From JAFNAG01 sp964353465 (GTDB lineage: Bacteria; Acidobacteriota; UBA6911): a stretch of 11,143 nucleotides of DNA. Below are positions 7,259 through 11,143 of this stretch, piece by piece; the stretch's first letter is position 1; each line of letters begins with the position of its first letter. The stretch spans positions 1 through 11,143 of the forward strand of contig CAYGWQ010000176.1 in the NCBI GenBank assembly GCA_964353465.1, written 5' to 3'. A program made the position numbers and the translations under genes. Under the pieces are notes generated by a model. The model saw nothing but the letters and a program-made list of their open reading frames with translations. It did not search any database and had not been told where the DNA came from.

Positions 7259-7696
7259 ATGGATGGGATCGGCGGTCCGGGCATTGAAAGCATCGAACTG
7301 GAACGAATTCGCCGATATTATGCGGAGGAGATTGCTGCGTACTGCAATCTTCGTTCAGATGCACTCGTGGAAGCCCTGGCTTCTGTTCCCCGGGAGCAGT
7401 TTCTTGGTCCCGGACCGTGGCTGATCCGAGGCATAGATGCCGATCTGGGTGCGCCGGCCCGGCTGACCCGCAATGGCGATCCTCGTCATGTGTACCACAA
7501 TGTCGCCATTGCCATTGATCCCGCACGCATGCTGTTCAATGGCCAGCCGGGCACGCTGGCCCTGTGGATCGATGCTGTCCCTGGCGAATTCTCATTCTTC
7601 AGCATTTTCTACGTCCCACGGCCCAGGTTTTGGAGAACCATGATTCTGAAATACAGCGACGGATTGAAGTCCCGGGACCACACGAAAGCTCGGTGA
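7259..7696 (+). pseudogene. Methyltransferase-like gene (protein-L-isoaspartate O-methyltransferase-like), truncated by an IS
   Basis: ATG 7259 directly follows the previous stop, and AAAGGAG about seven bases upstream is a good ribosome site. Residues 1-106 look like the N-terminal domain of a class I SAM-dependent methyltransferase distantly related to Pcm: RRYYAEEI (18-25), LVEALASVPREQFLGPGPW (36-54), DPRHVYHNVAIAIDP (74-88), NGQPGTLALWIDA (94-106). The SAM-binding GxGxGY loop should follow but is absent. The last family-like codon (GCT, 7574-7576) is exactly where the IS terminal repeat begins; residues 107-145 are IS sequence read through to a chance TGA. The distal catalytic part is not found beyond either IS, so it was probably deleted. 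The remnant cannot be an active methyltransferase. The family identification is from memory and is good but not certain. Confidence 0.75.
7576..7590 (+). repeat. Left terminal inverted repeat of the first IS
   Basis: TGTCCCTGGCGAATT is an exact inverted match of 8937-8951. One more base (C at 7575 and G at 8952) also pairs, so the true boundary is uncertain by one base. It begins within the last conserved codon of the methyltransferase. Confidence 0.75.
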
Positions 7697-7795
7697 ATCA
7701 ATACGGGGTTGGTCATCCGTGCACGATGGGGATTCCGATTATCAACCTTGTCGTTGATTAACGCGCTGTCATGCTCCAAAGTCCGTGCTGCAGAG

Positions 7796-8884
7796 TCATG
7801 CCGCGATGGGTGTCTGATACAACCCTCGACAATGCTTCTGCCATCGATAGGAACGGAAACTCACCGGTGATCGAAGCCCGTCAATGCTCGGTTCTGGCGT
7901 GCGACCCTCAAGGCCTGCATGTGCTCGATGGCCATTATAGAAATGTTTGAAATCGAGCAACTTGTTTTCGAGATCCGCAGTCGTCCAAAACAACGTGCGA
8001 TCCAGGTACTCGCGTCGAATGGTGCCGATCAGCCGTTCCACAAAGGGATGGGACAGTGGAACATAGGGGACGGTTTTGATCTCGGTCACATCCAGTATCC
8101 GCAGATTGGCTTGCCACTGCCCAAACCGATAAAGGGGATCATGGTCGGAGCTGAGGTATTTTGGCATCCAGCGTTGCCATCGAATGGCGCGGTTGAACAT
8201 CCGGCAAAGTGCGACACCATCGACGGTTCCGGCATGGACGCCGAACCCAATGATCCGGCGGGTGTATTGATCCATGACGACCAGGACCCAGTGGGTCCGC
8301 AACGTGGCCGATTCGCACCTGAACAGATCTATACTCCAGAGGCTGTCCTTCATGTGGCCCAGGAAGGTTAGCCAGGATGGACCTCCGGAGTCCTTTGCCG
8401 GCCGATAGTAACTGGCGAGAATCCTTCGAACCACGTCTTTGTCGATTGGGATGTCGAAAGCCAGGGCGATCTGCTGAGCAATTCGCGGACAGCCCCAGGC
8501 GGGATTGTGCTGCTTCATCTGGACAACGGCTTCAATGAGTTCTTTGTTGGGCCCATTTGGTCCGGGCCTACGCCTGCGATTGGATGAGAAGAGGAGGCGA
8601 TATTTTCGGTTCCTCAGAGCCTGGTAGAGGCTCAAAAGAGTCGAAGGTTTCAGTACGATTGCTGAACGGATCAGGCGGGCGGGGCGAATGAGGAGAGCAC
8701 ACAAACCGGCAACAAGGCGATCTGAAGTGCGTAGATTGGGTGACCGCTGCCGCGAACGATTGAGGATCAGGAGTTACTGCTTGACGAGAACGGACTCGGC
8801 GACCACAGAACGGAGGCCGCCCGGACCCAAGAGTCGGGCAAGAGTAGCGATGACATGGACGAAAAGGATGACGAGATCGCGCAT
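7796..8884 (-). pseudogene. Integrase-core (DDE) transposase of the first IS, interrupted by an in-frame TAA
   Basis: The full frame is 362 codons from ATG 8884 (MRDLVILFVHVIATLARLLG), with AGGAG immediately before it. Codon 37 is TAA (8776-8774). The frame then continues LLILNRSRQRSP without shift into an integrase core. In full-length numbering the DDE residues are D186 (SIDLF), D247 (SSDHD) and E283 (HPFVERLIGTIRREYLD), a D-x35-E spacing typical of IS3/IS481-type enzymes. The family has Gln where TAA stands, as I recall (KHQLL), so a point change is likely. An open piece of 302 residues from TTG 8704 keeps the whole catalytic core but lacks the N-terminal helix. It could be made by reinitiation, though no good ribosome site is evident. 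Function is probably lost. Confidence 0.8.
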
Positions 8885-8936
8885 CTCCTTATTGTAACAA
8901 ATCCTGGAATTGCCTGGGCTTGTACCACAAATTAGC

Positions 8937-8951
8937 AATTCGCCAGGGACA
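8937..8951 (-). repeat. Right terminal inverted repeat of the first IS
   Basis: AATTCGCCAGGGACA is the exact reverse complement of 7576-7590. It lies 53 bases upstream of the transposase start, leaving room for the transposase promoter. Confidence 0.75.
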
Positions 8952-9038
8952 GGGAAGCAGCCTTAAAACGCCGGTGGACGGCAGGGCATAGCTGCATTCA
9001 GATTTGGTGTTACCCAGCTGAACCCAGGAAGTGCACGA
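8952..9038. other. Short junction between the two insertion sequences
   Basis: These 87 bases separate the right end of the first IS from the stop codon of the second transposase. No TGTCCCTG-type end is present, so the left end of the second element is missing or unrecognisable. No gene is evident. The stretch may contain remains of the second element's left side or of the interrupted methyltransferase gene. Confidence 0.4.
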
Positions 9039-10088
9039 TCAGGCTGCGCGTCGCTCGTAGCGATAATGAAGCCCACCCACCTTTGGTATCTCAACGATCC
9101 TGCCCTTATCGGGTGACTGGACTTCTCTGGGTTCCGGTGAATCCTTGTTCAGTCCGAGGTGACAGCGGCTATCGTGATAATAAGAGAAATAGGATCGAAG
9201 CGTTGCACGAAGAGATGCTTCGTTGATCGTGATGATGTGATCGAGACATTCTCTTCGGACCGATCCAATCAGGCGCTCGACATAAGGACTTTGCCAGGGT
9301 GATCGAGGGGCCGTAAGGACTTCTGTGATTCGCATGCTGCTGACCTGCCTGCGAAACGTGTCGCCATAGATGGCGTCACGATCGCGGAGAAGGTATCGAG
9401 GAGCCGTATCCCAGGGAAATGCTTGAAGGATCTGATCTGCGGTCCATTCAGCAGTCGGATGGGCCGTTACATTGAAATGCAGCACGCGTCTGCGATCGTG
9501 AGCCGGCACGAGGAATACGAACAGGACTCGGAAGCTGATAGTCGGAACCACCAGGAAATCGACGGATACCATTTCCTTGAGATGATTCTCAAGAAAGGTG
9601 CGCCAGGTTTGAGAAGGAGGCATACTGCGGCGGGCCATATACTTGGCGACTGTTGCCTGCGACACTTCGATGCCAAGTTTTAGCAATTCCCCGTGGATTC
9701 GAGGTGCGCCCCAGGTTACGTTAGCCATACTCATCTTCCGAATCAGATCACGAATCTCTTGGGTGGTATCGGGTCTACCAGGGCGGCGCCACCGGCTCTT
9801 CCATGTCCAATAAAGCCGAAATCCCTTCCGATGCCAGGCAAGCACGGTTTCCGGCTTAACGATCAGGAGGCAATTCCGCCATCCAGGCCACCAGCGGCTG
9901 AGCCAGACCCAGAGGAACCGGTCAGATTTTCCTAGGCGAGGGCGCGTCTTGGCAGACCGCTTCAGAATCGCGAGTTGGTGACGAAGAGCCAGGATTTCTG
10001 CCAGCAGCACAGCACGTGTCCGGAGGCCACGACTCAGGGTGTGGATCATCGAAATCAAGATATTGCCCATGGCTGCAGAACGTAGCAT
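9039..10088 (-). CDS. Integrase-core (DDE) transposase, IS481/IS3-like
   Basis: The product is 349 residues from ATG 10088; ATG 10070 (MGNILISMIHTL) is a possible alternative, and neither has a strong ribosome site. An N-terminal helical part with ALRHQLAIL (34-42) and VLAWHRKGFRLYW (82-94) is followed by WGAPRIHGELLKLGI (126-140), a helix-turn-helix region. The rve catalytic core has D177 (SVDFLVV), D236 (LRDRDAIYG) and E271 (SPYVERLIGSVRRECLD), a D-x34-E spacing. The C-terminus ends with LHYRYERRAA. All catalytic residues are present and there is no internal stop, so the protein may be active, although the element lacks a visible left end. It is clearly different from the first transposase and shares its type with the fragment at the right edge of the window. 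Confidence 0.88.
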   Translation of the reverse strand: MLRSAAMGNILISMIHTLSRGLRTRAVLLAEILALRHQLAILKRSAKTRPRLGKSDRFLWVWLSRWWPGWRNCLLIVKPETVLAWHRKGFRLYWTWKSRWRRPGRPDTTQEIRDLIRKMSMANVTWGAPRIHGELLKLGIEVSQATVAKYMARRSMPPSQTWRTFLENHLKEMVSVDFLVVPTISFRVLFVFLVPAHDRRRVLHFNVTAHPTAEWTADQILQAFPWDTAPRYLLRDRDAIYGDTFRRQVSSMRITEVLTAPRSPWQSPYVERLIGSVRRECLDHIITINEASLRATLRSYFSYYHDSRCHLGLNKDSPEPREVQSPDKGRIVEIPKVGGLHYRYERRAA

Positions 10089-10134
10089 CCCGAATAGACA
10101 AGTGCAATGTTTTCAGTCAATACGGAATTATTGG

Positions 10135-10142
10135 CAGGGACA
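10135..10142 (-). repeat. Right end of the second IS
   Basis: CAGGGACA (TGTCCCTG read inward from the right) repeats the outermost eight bases of the first IS. The following inward sequence CCAATAATTCCG differs from the first IS (GCGAATT). No partner was found to the left of 9039. Confidence 0.5.
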
Positions 10143-10164
10143 GCCATAGCCTCGAGATTCAATG

Positions 10165-10581
10165 TCAGGCTTGAGTCCGTGTCGACAGGAAGACGGACGG
10201 CGTCACAGTATGTTTCGCAAATGCTTTGATGAGTTGCTTGTCAAAGGTAACCAGAGGGACACCGAGTTCTGCGGCGAGTGCCACGAATTCGCAGTCATAG
10301 GCGCTGCAGCCGCTCTCATGAGCCAAACGCAGGACCATGATGTCGGGAAGCAAATACTCGTTTCCCGCCACAAGTTCCTTTGCGCCCTGCATCGCCTCTA
10401 GGGCGAAAGTGAAATCGTATCTCCCTGTCCTCATTCCGGTCGCCAGGACATTTCTGAATTCACTGCGCCAAAGACCGGGCACAGCCCATTCATCATCCCG
10501 CTTTAACACCCGCTCCGCGATTGCGGTCGCCTCGGTCGGCATGAACACTGCGGCAATCAGGTTGGTGTCGACAACAATCAT
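10165..10581 (-). CDS. vapC: PIN-domain toxin ribonuclease, VapC family
   Basis: The product is 138 residues, a usual VapC size. It begins MIVVDTNLIAAVF with the first PIN aspartate D5. Further acidic residues fit the metal-binding quartet: E41 (WRSEFRN), D96 (SAYDCEFVALA) and D114 (TFDKQL). VapC toxins are Mg2+-dependent RNases that cut tRNA, rRNA or mRNA when not held by VapB; the target here is unknown. The ATG overlaps the vapB stop by four bases (ATGA), so the two genes are translationally coupled and share the vapB promoter. An insertion sequence ends 22 bases beyond the stop, and the gene is intact. The D-E-D-D set and the paired antitoxin make the call firm. Confidence 0.92.
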   Translation of the reverse strand: MIVVDTNLIAAVFMPTEATAIAERVLKRDDEWAVPGLWRSEFRNVLATGMRTGRYDFTFALEAMQGAKELVAGNEYLLPDIMVLRLAHESGCSAYDCEFVALAAELGVPLVTFDKQLIKAFAKHTVTPSVFLSTRTQA

Positions 10582-10820
10582 TGACGCCCTCGCCTCCGCG
10601 CCCGATTCAGTTCAGCAAGGCTGAGAGGGGCTCCTATCGCACGTGCCCGCAGGCTGCGGCCTTTGGCCAGGATGTCAGCGGCGTTCTGCCGCCTGGGAAG
10701 CAGGTTAGCCTCCAGGCAGATGATGATCTCGTTGTTGATACTGCGCTTGTGGACTTGGGCCGATGCCTTCAGCCTTTCATAGACAGGATCAGGAATATTT
10801 TTTACGGTTATGGTTGCCAC
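10578..10820 (-). CDS. vapB: Antitoxin of the VapB/FitA ribbon-helix-helix type
   Basis: The product is 80 residues and starts with GTG at 10820, with GGAGGA four bases upstream. The N-terminal MATITVKNIPDPVYERLKAS, continuing through HKRSINNEIIICLEANL (29-45), is a ribbon-helix-helix DNA-binding domain of the FitA/Arc sort: one strand, a short turn and two helices. The C-terminal part, with many Arg and Ala residues (ADILAKGRSLRARAIGAPLS, 48-67), should wrap into the VapC active site. The complex normally represses its own promoter, and a palindrome over the -10 box fits this. The stop overlaps the toxin start by four bases. Confidence 0.9.
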   Translation of the reverse strand: MATITVKNIPDPVYERLKASAQVHKRSINNEIIICLEANLLPRRQNAADILAKGRSLRARAIGAPLSLAELNRARRRGRQ

Positions 10821-10833
10821 GATTCCTCCGTCA

Positions 10834-10857
10834 AACCATTTTCATACCATTATGGTT
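10834..10857. promoter_or_regulatory. Putative VapB operator palindromes
   Basis: ACCATTATGGT (10846-10856) is a perfect palindrome around a central T, and AACCAT (10834-10839) faces ATGGTT (10852-10857) as a wider inverted repeat, so ACCAT occurs twice and ATGGT once. The sites cover the -10 box and start region of the vapBC promoter, as expected for autorepression by a ribbon-helix-helix antitoxin. Confidence 0.5.
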
Positions 10858-10878
10858 CCATCAGCCCCATACCGTCAA
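10849..10878 (-). promoter_or_regulatory. vapBC promoter
   Basis: On the minus strand TTGACG (10878-10873, five of six consensus) is followed after 18 bases by CATAAT (10854-10849, five of six). Transcription would start near 10842, about 20 bases ahead of the GTG start of vapB. The -10 box lies inside the ACCATTATGGT palindrome. The -35 box lies inside the open frame left by the transposase fragment, so the promoter borders a rearranged region. Confidence 0.6.
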
Positions 10879-10908
10879 GAGCGAGGCCATTGCGACCCTG
10901 CAAAAATC

Positions 10909-10949
10909 CGGGACGTCTCCCCGTAAGGGCCAGAAACTCGGACGTCCCG
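10909..10949. repeat. 9-bp inverted repeat CGGGACGTC...GACGTCCCG
   Basis: CGGGACGTC (10909-10917) and GACGTCCCG (10941-10949) are perfect inverted repeats with a 23-base spacer. They lie between the vapBC promoter and the point where transposase similarity ends. They may be ends of a small element, a binding site or a hairpin; no T run follows on either strand. Confidence 0.4.
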
Positions 10950-10959
10950 CAACTGCGGA

Positions 10960-11143
10960 TGTACTCATGTTGCGGATCAGCTCTCGGATCTCCCTTGCTG
11001 TCCCCGGACGCCCGATGCGTCCCCGGCGGCTCTTCCACTTCCAGTAGAGTCCAAATCCCTTTCGATGCCAGCCAATGACCGTATCGGTTTGGACGAGCAC
11101 GAGGGACTTGCGCCATTCGGCCCAGAGCCGGGAAAGAACTACC
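10960..11143 (-). pseudogene. Transposase fragment, same family as the second IS, cut by the window edge
   Basis: Reading from the right edge, the frame gives VVLSRLWAEWRKSLVLVQTD, TVIGWHRKGFGLYWKWKSRR, then GRPGTAREIRELIRNMST. This aligns with residues of about 63-121 of the second transposase (WHRKGFRLYWTWKSRW, EIRDLIRKMSM). Similarity stops near 10960, and the expected WGAPRIHGELL helix-turn-helix part and the whole catalytic core are missing. The frame runs on as unrelated residues to a stop at 10861. It is a dead remnant; its beginning lies outside the window. Sequence differences show it comes from another element than the copy at 9039-10088. Confidence 0.75.

Larger units (their letters stand above)
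7576..8951. mobile_element. Insertion sequence, IS481-like, complete with matching ends (1376 bp)
   Basis: The element is bounded by TGTCCCTGGCGAATT (7576-7590) and its exact reverse complement (8937-8951). It encodes one minus-strand integrase-core transposase (7796-8884) and has about 205 bases of non-coding DNA between the left repeat and the transposase stop. Ends of the TGT...ACA type fit the IS481 group of the IS3-related families. Flanks are GATGC on the left and GGGAAG on the right, with no target duplication, which suggests a deletion or recombination after insertion. It interrupts the methyltransferase gene. The transposase carries a stop codon, so the copy is probably immobile by itself. 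Confidence 0.75.
9039..10142. mobile_element. Second, related insertion sequence lacking a recognisable left end
   Basis: An intact transposase gene fills 9039-10088. The right end CAGGGACA at 10135-10142 reads TGTCCCTG from the outside, identical to the first eight bases of the first IS, so the two elements belong to related groups. The true left boundary could not be placed, and I start the feature at the transposase stop. Beyond the right end only 22 bases separate the element from the vapC stop, so it inserted just behind the toxin gene. No target duplication can be tested without a left end. Confidence 0.6.

Noticed and set aside
6914..8776. Stop codon reassignment as an explanation for the in-frame TAG and TAA
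   Set aside because: Both different stops would have to be recoded, and TAG properly ends the 1038-residue gene (1889-1891) and the winged-helix gene; simple mutation or sequencing error is more likely.
8982..8994. GGCAGGGCATAGC resembling the second IS right end with its flank (GGCAGGGACAGCCATAGC at 10133-10150)
   Set aside because: It needs a 5-base gap, and sequence further out does not match; probably coincidence.
8952..9010. Possible remains of the distal methyltransferase after the right IS end (CTTAAA...CTGCAT...GATTTGGTGT resembling an LKPGDRVLHxGFGV-like stretch)
   Set aside because: The match needs several gaps and crosses a stop codon; it is no better than chance without an alignment.
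1..11143. CRISPR array, tRNA or rRNA genes, phage defence cluster
   Set aside because: I saw no regularly spaced direct repeats, no cloverleaf or rRNA-like sequence, and no defence genes other than the VapBC pair.

Overview
The window looks like an accessory stretch of an Acidobacteriota-type genome. The basis is recalled family resemblance: the coiled-coil/winged-helix protein, the paired GGGCTAAAGCCC palindromes and the integrase-core transposases all resemble sequences I associate with that phylum. No rRNA or marker gene is present, so this is an inference.

Left half (1-6590), ordinary chromosomal genes. A non-coding leader with two facing palindromes precedes a DUF3810-type membrane zincin (626-1861, +). 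This gene converges on a very large gene (1889-5005, -) whose product joins a zinc ribbon, a degenerate Ser/Thr kinase fold, one transmembrane segment, a trypsin/HtrA-like protease with an intact catalytic triad, and TPR-like repeats. Upstream of it on the same strand is a metallo-beta-lactamase/beta-CASP ribonuclease-type protein (5196-6590, -). A hairpin and a perfect TATAAT lie between the two, so they are probably separate transcription units.

Middle (6591-7576), regulator and methyltransferase. An intergenic region divergent to the nuclease carries a TTGACA promoter covered by an 11-bp inverted repeat. It drives a coiled-coil plus winged-helix protein that is split by one in-frame TAG. 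A methyltransferase-like gene follows directly, and its reading frame is cut exactly at the end of an insertion sequence.

Right part (7576-11143), mobile region. A complete insertion sequence (7576-8951, 15-bp identical inverted ends) carries a transposase with an in-frame TAA. A second, related element has an intact transposase (9039-10088), a recognisable right end and no visible left end. Next comes a complete VapBC toxin-antitoxin operon (10165-10820, -) with its own promoter and palindromic operator. At the edge is a broken copy of the second transposase type. The lost distal half of the methyltransferase, the absence of target duplications and the missing IS end point to IS-driven deletion or rearrangement.
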